Shown here one piece after another: positions 1 to 7,720 of a DNA stretch of 64,000 nucleotides. Made by a program: the position numbers and the translations under genes. The first letter of the stretch is position 1. Every line of letters begins with the position of its first letter. The stretch is taken from positions 2,741,501-2,805,500 of the forward strand of contig CP024846.1 in assembly GCA_004564215.1 (NCBI GenBank). The letters run 5' to 3'. The notes under the pieces are model-generated. The model ran no database searches. It saw only the letters and a list, made by a program, of their open reading frames with translations, and was not told the DNA's origin. Source of the stretch: Beijerinckiaceae bacterium (lineage in GTDB: Bacteria; Pseudomonadota; Alphaproteobacteria; Rhizobiales; Beijerinckiaceae).

Positions 1-705
1 TCAGGTCTCGTCTGCCTGCTGCCGCATGGCTATGAGGGCCAGGGGCCCGAACATTCCTCCGCCCGGCTCGAGCGCTATCTGCAATTATGCGCCGAGGATA
101 ATATGCAGGTCGCCAACTGCACGACGCCGGCCAATTATTTCCATATTTTGCGGCGCCAGTTGAAACGCGACATTCGCAAGCCACTCATTCTGATGACGCC
201 CAAATCACTGTTGCGGCACAAGCGCGCCGTCTCGAAGCTCGATCAGTTTGTGAACGGCTCGTCCTTCCATCGTATTTTGACGGACGATGCGGATGGCGTC
301 GGGGATGGCGCCACCAGCCTCGTCGAGGACGCCAAGATTCGCCGCGTGGTTCTATGCTCGGGGAAAGTCTATTACGATCTCTACGAGGAACGCGAGAAGC
401 GGGGCGTCAACGACATCTATCTCATCCGCGTGGAACAGCTCTATCCTTTCCCGCTCAAGGCGCTCGTCAACGCTTTATCGCGCTTCAAGCAAGCCGAGGT
501 CGTCTGGTGCCAGGAAGAACCGAAGAACATGGGCGGGTGGAACTTCGTCGATCCCTATATCGAATGGGTGCTTGGCCAGGCTGGCGGCAAGGCGAAGCGC
601 CCACTCTATGTCGGAAGGCCGGCGGCGGCTTCCACCGCAACCGGCCTGATGTCGAAGCATTTGGCCCAACTCAAAACCTTCATGGACGAAGTGTTTACCG
701 TATGA
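1..705 (+). CDS. sucA: 2-oxoglutarate dehydrogenase E1, C-terminal part (5' truncated by window edge)
   Basis: The open frame runs from base 1 without a start, so only the last 234 codons are present. It encodes the C-terminal region of the thiamine-diphosphate-dependent E1 of the 2-oxoglutarate dehydrogenase complex, which decarboxylates 2-oxoglutarate in the TCA cycle. Recognisable family stretches are PHGYEGQGPEHSSARLERYL at the start, TPKSLLRHKRAVS, and WCQEEPKNMGGWNFV near the end. The protein ends in a short FTV tail, as usual for the family. It is followed after 69 bp by sucB and then lpd, the classic E1-E2-E3 order, so identification by sequence and by context agree. Confidence 0.95.
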   Translation, partial: SGLVCLLPHGYEGQGPEHSSARLERYLQLCAEDNMQVANCTTPANYFHILRRQLKRDIRKPLILMTPKSLLRHKRAVSKLDQFVNGSSFHRILTDDADGVGDGATSLVEDAKIRRVVLCSGKVYYDLYEEREKRGVNDIYLIRVEQLYPFPLKALVNALSRFKQAEVVWCQEEPKNMGGWNFVDPYIEWVLGQAGGKAKRPLYVGRPAAASTATGLMSKHLAQLKTFMDEVFTV

Positions 706-774
706 ATGGCGTGACCTTCGGCGCAACGAAATTAACCTCTTGTAAAAAAGCCGCAGGGCTTTGGGCGGGACAAA

Positions 775-2018
775 ATGGCATCTGAAATCCGCGTGCCAAC
801 CTTGGGCGAATCGGTCACCGAAGCGACCGTTGGGCGATGGTTCAAGAACGCGGGCGACGAGGTTTATGCGGATGAACCCATCGTCGAACTGGAAACCGAC
901 AAAGTCACGCTCGAAGTCAATGCCCCGGCCTCCGGCGTGCTGAACGAGATCACCGCCAAGGATGGCGAGACGGTGAGCGTCGGCGCGCTCCTCGGACGCA
1001 TCGGCGACGGCGAGGGCAAATCCGCCGCGCCCGCCAAGGCCGAAGCGAAGCCAACGCCGCCCCCTCCGCGCCGGCGGCGCCCGTCGCTGCCGCTGCGGCA
1101 AAACCCGCCCCAACACAGCCTGCGATGCCCGCGTCACCCGCGGCGGCCAAAATTGCCGCCGATCACGGGGTCGATACCCTGGTCATGGAGGGCTCCGGCA
1201 AGCGCGGTCAGGTCCTCAAGGGCGATGTTCTCGATTATATCGCGAAGCCGCCTGCGCCGGCTCCGGCCGCGCCTCTAGCCCCGCCGTTGGCCCGCGTGCC
1301 GGCTCCAGCCTCGGACGCCGATCGCGAGGAACGCGTTCCCATGACGCGGCTGCGCCAGACCATCGCGCGCCGCCTCAAGGATGCGCAAAATACGGCCGCC
1401 ATGCTGACGACCTTCAACGAGGTCGACATGACCGAGGTGATGGCCTTGCGCGGCCGCTACAAGGATGCCTTCGAGAAGAAGCATGGCGTGAAACTCGGCT
1501 TCATGGGTTTCTTCGTCAAGGCGTGCGTGGCCGCCTTGAAGGAAATTCCCTCCGTCAATGCCGAGATCGACGGGGCCGATATAATTTACAAGAATTATTA
1601 TCACCTCGGCGTCGCCGTCGGCACCGACAAGGGCCTGGTCGTGCCTGTCGTGCGCGATTGCGACAAGATGAGTCTCGCCGATGTCGAAAAGTCGATCACC
1701 GATGTAGGCAAGCGTGCCCGCGCCGGCCAGCTCAAAATCGAAGAGATGCAGGGCGGAACTTTCACCATCACCAACGGCGGGGTCTATGGCTCGCTGATGT
1801 CGACGCCGATTTTGAACGCGCCGCAGTCGGGCATCCTGGGCATGCACAAAATCCAGGAGCGGCCGGTGGCCATCGACGGCAAAATAGAGATCCGGCCGAT
1901 GATGTATCTCGCGCTCACCTATGACCACCGCATTGTCGACGGCAAGGAGGCGGTGACCTTCCTCGTTCGCATCAAGGAGGCGCTGGACGATCCGGCGCGG
2001 CTCGTGCTTGACCTCTAA
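775..2018 (+). pseudogene. sucB: 2-oxoglutarate dehydrogenase E2 (dihydrolipoyl succinyltransferase), frameshifted
   Basis: The gene encodes the E2 core that transfers the succinyl group from lipoyl-lysine to CoA. Codons from 775 give the lipoyl domain, with DKVTLEV and the lipoylated Lys43. That frame then runs into an arginine-proline-rich nonsense stretch and stops at 1278. The correct continuation lies one base back: an alanine-proline linker, the E3-binding domain (around [15 protein letters not shown]) and the catalytic domain ending with HRIVDG. The frames join at a run of five C at 1060-1064. A sixth C would restore a single protein of about 414 residues, the normal length. It is therefore either a true one-base deletion or a homopolymer sequencing error. 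The intact neighbours favour the latter, but the sequence cannot decide. Confidence 0.88.
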
Positions 2019-2030
2019 TTTCGAGACCAC

Positions 2031-3428
2031 ATGTCCTACGATCTGATCGTCATTGGAACCGGCCCTGGGGGCTATGTTTGCGCGATCCGCGCCGCGCAGC
2101 TCGGCCTCAAAGTCGGAGTCGTTGAAAAGCGCGAGACGCATGGCGGGACGTGTCTCAACATCGGCTGCATTCCCTCGAAGGCGCTGCTCCATGCGTCGGA
2201 TAAATTCGCCGAAGTGGAGCATGATCTCGCCGCCTTCGGCGTTATCACGGGCAAGCCGCAGCTCGATCTGCCGGCGATGATGAAGCACAAGGACGAGACG
2301 GTCGCTGCCAATGTCAACGGCGTCGGCTTCCTGTTCAAGAAGCACAAGATCGACTCCTTTATCGGCCACGGGGTCATCGTGGCTCCAGGTGAGATTGTCG
2401 TGAAGGCGGCGGACGGGTCAGCCCAAAAGCTTGAGACCAGGAACATCGTTATCGCCACCGGCTCCGATGTAGCGCAGCTTCCGGGCGTCGAGATCGACGA
2501 AAAAGCCATTGTGTCGTCGACTGGTGCGCTTTCGCTTGAACAAGTGCCGGCAAAACTTCTCGTTGTCGGCGCCGGTGTGATCGGTCTCGAACTCGGCTCG
2601 GTCTGGAGCCGTCTCGGCGCCGAAGTGACCGTCGTCGAATATTTGGACCGCATTTTGCCGGGCATGGATGGCGAAGTCGCCAAGCAATTTCAGCGCATGC
2701 TGGAGAAACAGGGCTTTCGCTTCCATCTCGGCCATAAGGTCGTGAAGGTCGATAAACAGAAGGCGGGCTTGGAAGTCAGCATCGAGCCGTCGAAGGGGGG
2801 CGAGGCCGCCGTCATGCCGGCCGATGTCGTGCTGGTGGCGATCGGCCGGCGCCCCGTGACCGAAGGCCTGGGCTTGGAAGCGCTTGGCGTCGCGCTGGAT
2901 CGTGGGCGGGTCGTGATCGACGATCGTTTCGCGACCAATGTCGCCGGGATTTATGCGATCGGCGATGTCGTGCGCGGCCCCATGCTGGCCCACAAGGCCG
3001 AAGACGAAGGGATTGCGGTGGCCGAAATCATCGCCGGCCAGCATGGCCATGTGAATTACGAGGCCATCCCCTCGGTCGTCTACACCATGCCGGAAGTGGC
3101 GAGTGTCGGCGCGACGGAGGAAGAACTCAAAGCCAAGGGCATTGCCTATAAGGTCGGCAAATTTCCATTCACCGCCAATGGGCGGGCGCGGGCGATGCGG
3201 AAGATGGAAGGCTTTGTGAAAATCCTTGCCGATGCAACGTCGGACCGGGTGCTCGGCGTGCACATCATTGGCGCGGGGGCGGGCGAACTCATCGCCGAAG
3301 CGACCCTGCTGATGGAGTTCGGTGGCTCGGCGGAGGACTTGGCCCGCACCTGCCACGCTCATCCGACCATGTCGGAAGCAGTCAAGGAAGCTGCGCTCGC
3401 GGTGGATAAAAGAGCGATCCATATTTGA
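2031..3428 (+). CDS. lpd: Dihydrolipoamide dehydrogenase (E3)
   Basis: This flavoprotein reoxidises dihydrolipoamide with NAD+ for 2-oxo-acid dehydrogenase complexes. The 465 residues are full length. The FAD-binding glycine motif GTGPGG is at residues 9-14. The redox-active disulfide is Cys41 and Cys46 in [13 protein letters not shown], the NAD motif is [13 protein letters not shown], and the active-site His-Pro motif HAHPTMSE lies near residue 442. The ATG lies 12 bp after the sucB stop, so the gene belongs to the suc operon. Its last 34 codons recur, diverged, about 1 kb downstream at 4325-4426. That suggests the tail was the junction of a recombination or insertion event. Confidence 0.97.
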   Translation: MSYDLIVIGTGPGGYVCAIRAAQLGLKVGVVEKRETHGGTCLNIGCIPSKALLHASDKFAEVEHDLAAFGVITGKPQLDLPAMMKHKDETVAANVNGVGFLFKKHKIDSFIGHGVIVAPGEIVVKAADGSAQKLETRNIVIATGSDVAQLPGVEIDEKAIVSSTGALSLEQVPAKLLVVGAGVIGLELGSVWSRLGAEVTVVEYLDRILPGMDGEVAKQFQRMLEKQGFRFHLGHKVVKVDKQKAGLEVSIEPSKGGEAAVMPADVVLVAIGRRPVTEGLGLEALGVALDRGRVVIDDRFATNVAGIYAIGDVVRGPMLAHKAEDEGIAVAEIIAGQHGHVNYEAIPSVVYTMPEVASVGATEEELKAKGIAYKVGKFPFTANGRARAMRKMEGFVKILADATSDRVLGVHIIGAGAGELIAEATLLMEFGGSAEDLARTCHAHPTMSEAVKEAALAVDKRAIHI

Positions 3429-3513
3429 GATCGGTGAGACATCGGTCCACACGATTGTCCGATTTCGCGGGCGGTTCGTACCAAAATGTTTCACGTGAAA
3501 CATTTTGGTACGA
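3327..3513. repeat. Direct repeat, copy A: lpd tail plus parS palindrome
   Basis: This segment covers the last 34 codons of lpd, a spacer of about 50 bp and the palindromic parS. It is repeated in the same orientation at about 4325-4518. Over the 102 coding bases the copies differ at 12 positions (88% identity by eye), with eight of ten changed codons synonymous. The 60 bp around parS differ at only two positions. The mostly synonymous pattern indicates two separately evolved lpd alleles rather than a recent local duplication. Confidence 0.85.
3476..3513. other. parS centromere site 1 (38-bp perfect palindrome)
   Basis: The core TGTTTCACGTGAAACA at 3487-3502 equals the conserved bacterial parS consensus bound by ParB. 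Symmetry extends without a mismatch from 3476 to 3513. There is no loop or U-tract as expected of a terminator, although it lies 48 bp past the lpd stop. Chromosomal parS sites usually lie close to the replication origin. No parA or parB gene is in the window. Confidence 0.85.
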
Positions 3514-3616
3514 TTGATAAATACGATAATCATGCGTTCGCACGGCGTGGCGATCGTCCTTTGGATGGGTCTTTGGTCACGGATAACACCGGAGCCAGCT
3601 GCCGACGATCTCTAAA

Positions 3617-3835
3617 ATGGCGCGATACACCATGGATAGGAAATCACGATTTGCGATTAGGCGGTATGATAGCTTGGACGCCATGAAGGCCGACGAATAC
3701 GCCTATTGGCAGCAACGGCCCGGCCATGAACGGCTTGCCGCTGTCTCCGAGATAACCAGCGAGGCCTACGGCCTGAAAGATTTGCGCCTCGATGTACCAA
3801 GACTTCAAAGAACTCTTGTCCATCTTAAACGATAA
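3617..3835 (+). CDS. Small conserved protein preceding a nucleotidyltransferase
   Basis: The 72-residue basic protein contains the stretch DAMKADEYAYWQQRPGHER and ends in a basic [12 protein letters not shown] tail. Small proteins of this look commonly sit directly upstream of DUF6036-type nucleotidyltransferases, and that is the arrangement here: its 3' end overlaps the next gene by 44 bp in another frame, indicating translational coupling. A second in-frame ATG at 3632 is possible, and no convincing ribosome binding site is visible before either. The function is unknown. A role as regulator or antitoxin-like partner is inference from the pairing only. The gene lies inside the segment bounded by the two lpd-tail/parS repeats. 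Confidence 0.6.
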   Translation: MARYTMDRKSRFAIRRYDSLDAMKADEYAYWQQRPGHERLAAVSEITSEAYGLKDLRLDVPRLQRTLVHLKR

Positions 3836-4310
3836 CAAGGTCAAATATCTTGTCGTGGGCGGCTATGCCGTTTCCTTTCATGCCCAACCTCGGGCGACCA
3901 AGGATTTGGACATCCTGATCAAGCCCGACGCCGAAAATGCGGCGGCGGTTTATGCGGCGTTGACTAAGTTTGGTGCTCCGCTCGAAGGACTGGGGCCGGA
4001 CGATTTTATCGAACGAGGCAAATTTTTCCGTTTAGGAACGCCACCGGTCATGGTGGATATTCTGCCGGAAATCAGCGGCGTCGATTTTGACGGTGCATGG
4101 CAACGGCGGGTTGAGGTGACGGTTGACGCCGAGACCGGCCTACAGGCGCTATTTATTTCCGAAGCCGATTTGATTTCCGCGAAACTCGCGGCCGGGCGAC
4201 CCCAAGATCTTGCCGACGTGGACGCGCTTCAGAGGGCCAAGGGAAGCACCAGGGGCGGCAGCGAACAGAAGCGCGGGAAGGCGGCAAAAAAAACCACTCC
4301 AAAGCGCTGA
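3792..4310 (+). CDS. Nucleotidyltransferase-fold protein (DUF6036-like)
   Basis: The 172-residue protein carries the minimal nucleotidyltransferase signature [20 protein letters not shown]. This is the Gly-Gly helix followed by the Asp-Leu-Asp metal-binding pair near residues 39-41, and a further acidic site VMVDI lies near residue 93. Such stand-alone NTases resemble MNT-type toxin-antitoxin or AbiEii-like enzymes, but the substrate cannot be read from sequence. The last 25 residues are a lysine- and arginine-rich tail suggesting nucleic-acid contact. It follows the small gene at 3617 with an overlap, and its stop lies only 14 bp before the duplicated lpd tail. It is therefore the cargo of the repeat-bounded segment. 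Confidence 0.75.
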   Translation: MYQDFKELLSILNDNKVKYLVVGGYAVSFHAQPRATKDLDILIKPDAENAAAVYAALTKFGAPLEGLGPDDFIERGKFFRLGTPPVMVDILPEISGVDFDGAWQRRVEVTVDAETGLQALFISEADLISAKLAAGRPQDLADVDALQRAKGSTRGGSEQKRGKAAKKTTPKR

Positions 4311-4324
4311 CTTTCGCCCGCGGG

Positions 4325-4426
4325 TCGGCGGAGGATCTTGCCCGCACCTGCCACGCCCATCCGACCATGTCGGAAGCGGTGAAGGAAGCCGCGATGGTGG
4401 TGGACAAAAGGGCGATCCATATTTGA
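4325..4426 (+). pseudogene. Duplicated 3' tail of lpd (34-codon remnant)
   Basis: Thirty-four codons from [19 protein letters not shown] to the stop match the end of lpd. Only two residues are changed (Leu to Met, Ala to Val) and most codon differences are synonymous. There is no start or upstream reading frame, so it is not expressed as an enzyme. Together with the following parS it forms repeat copy B, whose spacer is a few bases longer than in copy A. It looks like the scar of homologous exchange or integration at the lpd 3' end. Confidence 0.85.
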
Positions 4427-4483
4427 GGCGCCGCCTTGATCGGTGAGGCGTCACGCGCTTTGTCTGATTTCGCGGGCGGTTCG

Positions 4484-4515
4484 TACCAAAATGTTTCACG
4501 TGAAACATTTTGGTA
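4484..4515. other. parS centromere site 2 (32-bp perfect palindrome)
   Basis: It has the same core, TGTTTCACGTGAAACA, at 4492-4507. Perfect symmetry covers 4484-4515, and one flanking base change shortens it compared with site 1. It lies 1005 bp from site 1 and sits in the same relation to the lpd-tail remnant. Confidence 0.85.
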
Positions 4516-4531
4516 TGATTGACGCGGTATT

Positions 4532-4900
4532 ATGACTCAAACATACGAAGCAACAGCCAAAATCTGGGCGGATTACTCGTCATTTGAAGGAGACTTAAGA
4601 GCCATGATCGGGAGGTTGCTCTGGCAAGGCTTCAAAGGTCTCTGCTATGCGGCGCTGGTCGCAATTGCTGGGTCCCTCGCAATCTGCGTCATCCTCTTGC
4701 TCAGCGGCCTATGTTCGCGGATCGATGAGGGAGCGGCTGAATGTAAGACGCCTGCCCTGAACGGTATCGCTTATACGTTCGGGATGATCCCTGTGCTTAG
4801 CAGTTTCACCGTGGTGCCGTTTGTCCTGGCGATTTGCGGGCTCGTCTTTCTCGTCGGCCACTTGATTCGCCGACGGCACGGGTCGGAAAATCGTGGCTAG
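4532..4900 (+). CDS. Small two-helix membrane protein, unknown function
   Basis: The 122-residue protein is not recognised. Residues of about 34-58 (YAALVAIAGSLAICVILLLS) and 86-112 (SSFTVVPFVLAICGLVFLVG) form two hydrophobic segments, with a cysteine-containing loop between them and a basic C-terminus (LIRRRHG). The ATG lies 16 bp after the second parS palindrome. No clear ribosome binding site is visible, and no neighbour gives a functional hint. Confidence 0.5.
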   Translation: MTQTYEATAKIWADYSSFEGDLRAMIGRLLWQGFKGLCYAALVAIAGSLAICVILLLSGLCSRIDEGAAECKTPALNGIAYTFGMIPVLSSFTVVPFVLAICGLVFLVGHLIRRRHGSENRG

Positions 4901-5082
4901 CGCTGCTAGCTGATTTAAAACAATGCTGACTTTTACTTAAGCCAAACGGCCAGATTTGGGGTGCTCGAAATGGAGCTCAAATTGAAGGGACAGTTGAGCG
5001 CGCTCTGGTAAGATTTTGCCGCTAAAAAAATACTGTTCCATGCTGTTGAGCTCCGGTCTAAGAGCCTGTTTCAAAAACCTCC

Positions 5083-5193
5083 CCCTCATCCTGAGGAGCC
5101 CACAAAGTGGGCGTCTCGAAGGATGCGCCGCGCAGGCCCTGAGGCGCCTTCGTCCTTCGAGACGCTTGCTTCGTAAGCTCCTCAGGATGAGGG
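5083..5193. repeat. Long imperfect palindromic intergenic repeat (CCTCATCCTGAGGAGC family)
   Basis: The left arm at 5083-5099 and the right arm at 5177-5193 are exact inverted copies, CCCTCATCCTGAGGAGC and its complement. Inner arms GTCTCGAAGGATG (5112-5124) and its near-complement (5151-5163) extend the hairpin. Dispersed palindromes with these arms are familiar from many alphaproteobacterial genomes. The element fills the middle of the 406-bp gap between 4900 and 5307. I see no gene in the rest of that gap. Confidence 0.8.
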
Positions 5194-5306
5194 CTTAGGT
5201 TCCGGCCGAAGGGCGCGATCCCAAAAACTCACACATCCTTAAACGTAAACGGCGATATAGTGCACTTTCAGCGATGGGACGACATCAAATCACTTGAGGG
5301 GAGAGC

Positions 5307-5636
5307 GTGCCGATAAAACATTCCGGTCATCCTTGGCGCCGCATGACGCTCGCGATCTTCTTCGCCGCCATCTCCCTTGCCGCCCCCGCATCTGCGCAAC
5401 AAATTGATCCGGAGTTGATCTCTGGCTGTGTGCCTTGCCATGGCGCCGATGGGATCGCGAGATTTGCCGAAGTACCGATCCTTGCCGGCCAGAATGAGCT
5501 CTATCTCCTAAATCAATTGCGCGCGTTTCACAGCGGCAAGCGGGCACATAAAGAGATGCGCTATATGACCCGCAACATCACGGAAAAGGAAATGGAGGCC
5601 ATCGCGGCCTATTTCTCAAGCCTGCCGCCGAGGTAA
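5307..5636 (+). CDS. Periplasmic class I cytochrome c (c553/c4-like, monohaem)
   Basis: The 109-residue precursor has a basic N-terminus and a hydrophobic signal stretch (MTLAIFFAAISLAAPASA) ending in an AQQ cleavage region. The single haem-binding motif CVPCH is at residues 41-45. The following pattern (PILAGQNELYLLNQLRAF and a later MRYMTRNIT with candidate Met ligands) is that of small soluble cytochromes c553. It would carry electrons in the periplasm, but the partner is unknown. The GTG start at 5307 is supported by a GAGGGGAG ribosome binding site. An internal ATG at 5343 would still leave a signal peptide. Confidence 0.85.
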   Translation: MPIKHSGHPWRRMTLAIFFAAISLAAPASAQQIDPELISGCVPCHGADGIARFAEVPILAGQNELYLLNQLRAFHSGKRAHKEMRYMTRNITEKEMEAIAAYFSSLPPR

Positions 5637-5688
5637 TGCGCGGCCATGCCGGTGCTTGCGGATCTTGCGCTTTTCCGGGAGCAGAAAT

Positions 5689-5705
5689 GTGATATTATTT
5701 ATCAC
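5689..5705. promoter_or_regulatory. Perfect inverted repeat, candidate operator
   Basis: GTGATA at 5689-5694 and TATCAC at 5700-5705 flank a 5-bp AT spacer, 43 bp before the GTG of the next gene. It fits no named operator that I know: the spacing is wrong for CRP and FNR sites. It may serve the small AT-rich gene pair downstream. Confidence 0.35.
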
Positions 5706-5747
5706 TTGGCGGAGACACTTTGTACGATCTCTTGACGGAGGCGCGAG

Positions 5748-5993
5748 GTGAGACCCTTTATTTTTAGCGGAGCAATAATTTTCATAATCGGTATATTTGA
5801 TATCGCACCCGCAATAGGCGTAGAAGCGTGGGAATGTCAGAGTGTCTGCCAAAGAAGCGGAGATCTGAAAAGTCCAGAGATTGACCTTTTGCGTTCTTGT
5901 GTGACTGAAGACAAATGTCCAAGAGATTATGGGCAAGTACCGCTTGCTCCGGAGACTACCCCTCCAAGCGACAAATCTGATTTGCAGCAATAA
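5748..5993 (+). CDS. Small secreted cysteine-containing protein, unknown
   Basis: The 81-residue protein starts at a GTG preceded by GGAG. The hydrophobic N-terminus (FIFSGAIIFIIGIFDIAPAIG) looks like a signal peptide or anchor. Four cysteines follow (WECQSVC, SCVTEDKC), perhaps two disulfides. The end is proline-rich. The DNA is visibly more AT-rich than its surroundings and the next gene starts 2 bp later, so the two are probably one transcript of foreign origin. No family is recognised. Confidence 0.5.
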   Translation: MRPFIFSGAIIFIIGIFDIAPAIGVEAWECQSVCQRSGDLKSPEIDLLRSCVTEDKCPRDYGQVPLAPETTPPSDKSDLQQ

Positions 5994-5995
5994 TA

Positions 5996-6508
5996 ATGGA
6001 TATTTTTAGTCCATTTCAATTTGTTGCTATTAGCTTAGGGAAGATTCTATTTCTATATGTTATTTTATGTATCATATTTTGTGCGGCGCTAAAATTTGTC
6101 TTTGAGTCCAAATTAACGTCTTTTTCCGATATCTTTATTTACTATGTGGGATTCGGGCTGCCTGTATGCTTGATTGGCTATGTCACTGGCTATCTGAGCG
6201 GCCTAAGCAGGGCGTCCGTGCTTGGGACGGTATTACCCTCAGTCTTGGCCCTACTTGGCGGCGTAAATATTTATGTATTTGGAAGCGAAAGTAAATATAA
6301 GTTGGTGGTTGGATATTGTGTTTCCGTATTGCTGATTGCTCTTTTTATCGGAGTTGAAGTGGGTGCTGGCAATAGAGAATTCTATCGAGAGTCCCGTCTC
6401 AGACGGGTTTCACAAGAAGAATTTCGTATTAGGGCATTTAGAAATGCCCTCGGTCTTCCGCCAGACATTGCGCCTTGGATGTGGGATGGTTCGGGTGACA
6501 ATAAATAG
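5996..6508 (+). CDS. Multi-pass membrane protein, unknown
   Basis: The 170-residue protein has about four hydrophobic segments: near residues 8-36, 45-65, 72-92 and 102-122. A charged C-terminal cytoplasmic-type tail (REFYRESRLRRVSQEEFRIR) ends in a tryptophan-rich PPDIAPWMWDGSG. It starts 2 bp after the previous stop. Codon use is AT-rich and unlike the neighbours, consistent with horizontal acquisition. No family is recognised. Confidence 0.55.
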   Translation: MDIFSPFQFVAISLGKILFLYVILCIIFCAALKFVFESKLTSFSDIFIYYVGFGLPVCLIGYVTGYLSGLSRASVLGTVLPSVLALLGGVNIYVFGSESKYKLVVGYCVSVLLIALFIGVEVGAGNREFYRESRLRRVSQEEFRIRAFRNALGLPPDIAPWMWDGSGDNK

Positions 6509-6691
6509 GCTGGGTTTTGAGGGTGAGCTTTCAAGATATTTGTGTTGCCCCGCTGTCGAGGTGACGTTGCTCGGGGGCGTAAATGGGGGGGGGCGGAATT
6601 GCCCAGCTCGAAGCCGGTCTCGATTGCGTTTGCCTCTTACGAGGTAAGCCGGAAATCCATCGGCGTTCCGATGGATCCCGGTTTTGACTTA

Positions 6692-6883
6692 TTAGTAGCG
6701 GTTCCACCTGCAGCCGCCGTAGGGCCCGCGATGTCGGCGGTAGCCGCAGCCGCCACGCGTTTGCATGATCTGCGCGTTGCCTGCCTTTGCGACCGTATCG
6801 CCCGAAGCGACGGGCATTGCAACGGCCATTTCCGGGAGAGTCAGACAGCCTATCAGCGAAGCTAGGATAGCTATTTTGCGCAC
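6692..6883 (-). CDS. GCG_CRPN-type small secreted protein
   Basis: The 63-residue protein has a clear signal peptide (MRKIAILASLIGCLTLPEMAVA). Its mature end GGCGYRRHRGPYGGCRWNRY matches the GCG_CRPN prefix signature of short exported peptides common in Hyphomicrobiales. The role of the family is unknown. The start is GTG at 6883 (complement), supported by an AAGGAGG box 8 bp upstream. The gene stands alone on the minus strand between AT-rich genes and a membrane methyltransferase-like gene. Confidence 0.75.
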   Translation of the reverse strand: MRKIAILASLIGCLTLPEMAVAMPVASGDTVAKAGNAQIMQTRGGCGYRRHRGPYGGCRWNRY

Positions 6884-7000
6884 GAGCGCCTCCTTCCAAG
6901 CGGCGCCGAGTCGGCGCCGGCGCCAAACTGATCTAGCGGCGCCAGAATTGCAAACTCAAAGCGGACCCGGTAGGCCGCATAGCATGGTGCGGGTTCGGTC

Positions 7001-7657
7001 CTAATAGAGTCCGGGAATCAACCGTGAGGTCCGTGCACAATAGGCCTCGTACGTGGTGCCGAACTCTGTGTGCAGCAAGCGCTCTTCCGCCCGAATGCGC
7101 GCGACGATCGGCGGAATGAGAAGCGCTACGAGCAGCACGCCCACGCCCGAACGAAAGGCAAGGCCCCATCCCAGCGCGTTGACGAGCAATCCTAAATAGC
7201 TGGGGTGGCGGATGAAACCATAGATGCCGCTGGTGACCAGCATGTGACCGGGCTGGATGGCGACCAGTCCGCTGAATCGATTGCCGAGCACAAGGACCGG
7301 CCAGAGCCGCAGCACACCGCCGACCGCGAAGAGAATGACGCCGAGCCAGCGAAGGCTGTCGCCGTCGAGGGTCCAGAATTCGTTCCGGTCCGACCAGGCC
7401 GGCAGAAAAGCATCGAGCAGGCCGATCAACGCAAGGACTGGGATGACCCATCGGTTGCCGCGATCCTCGCGAACCCCGGAACTTAAATTGCCGCCGGCGA
7501 AAAAAGCCAGGCCGGACAGCGCGAAGAGCACGACGGAAAGCGCAATCAGCGGCGGATGAGAGAAGAACGCGGAAGGCCCGCCCCAGCCAAGCACGGCTAG
7601 TCCAAGATTAACAAGCGTGCCGAGAAAAATGAACGTCAATCGGAGGATGGGTTTCAA
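7001..7657 (-). CDS. Isoprenylcysteine carboxyl methyltransferase-like membrane protein
   Basis: The 218-residue protein has about five hydrophobic segments and the C-terminal ICMT/PEMT signature: GIYGFIRHPSYLGLLVNALG followed by RIRAEERLLHTEFGTTYEAY. In this family that region binds S-adenosylmethionine. Bacterial members methylate small lipophilic or unknown substrates, so the substrate is not assigned. The start is TTG at 7657 (complement), preceded by AGGAGC at good spacing. The neighbouring decayed AraC gene on the same strand may once have controlled it. Confidence 0.75.
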   Translation of the reverse strand: MKPILRLTFIFLGTLVNLGLAVLGWGGPSAFFSHPPLIALSVVLFALSGLAFFAGGNLSSGVREDRGNRWVIPVLALIGLLDAFLPAWSDRNEFWTLDGDSLRWLGVILFAVGGVLRLWPVLVLGNRFSGLVAIQPGHMLVTSGIYGFIRHPSYLGLLVNALGWGLAFRSGVGVLLVALLIPPIVARIRAEERLLHTEFGTTYEAYCARTSRLIPGLY

Positions 7658-7720
7658 CAGCTGCTCCTGTTTGGGTCTGCCTCTGAGGGGAGAGTCCGCA
7701 ACTCGAAGAGGCCTGGGCCT

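Noticed and set aside
3476..3513. The palindrome after lpd as a Rho-independent terminator
   Set aside because: It has no loop and no T-run, and its core is the exact parS consensus. The same palindrome occurs at 4484-4515.
1275..3533. Long minus-strand frames opposite sucB and lpd
   Set aside because: They are high-GC shadow frames of recognised genes and show no domain or start signal.
5689..5705. The inverted repeat as a CRP or FNR site
   Set aside because: Half-site sequence and spacing do not fit either consensus. Only a generic candidate operator is reported.
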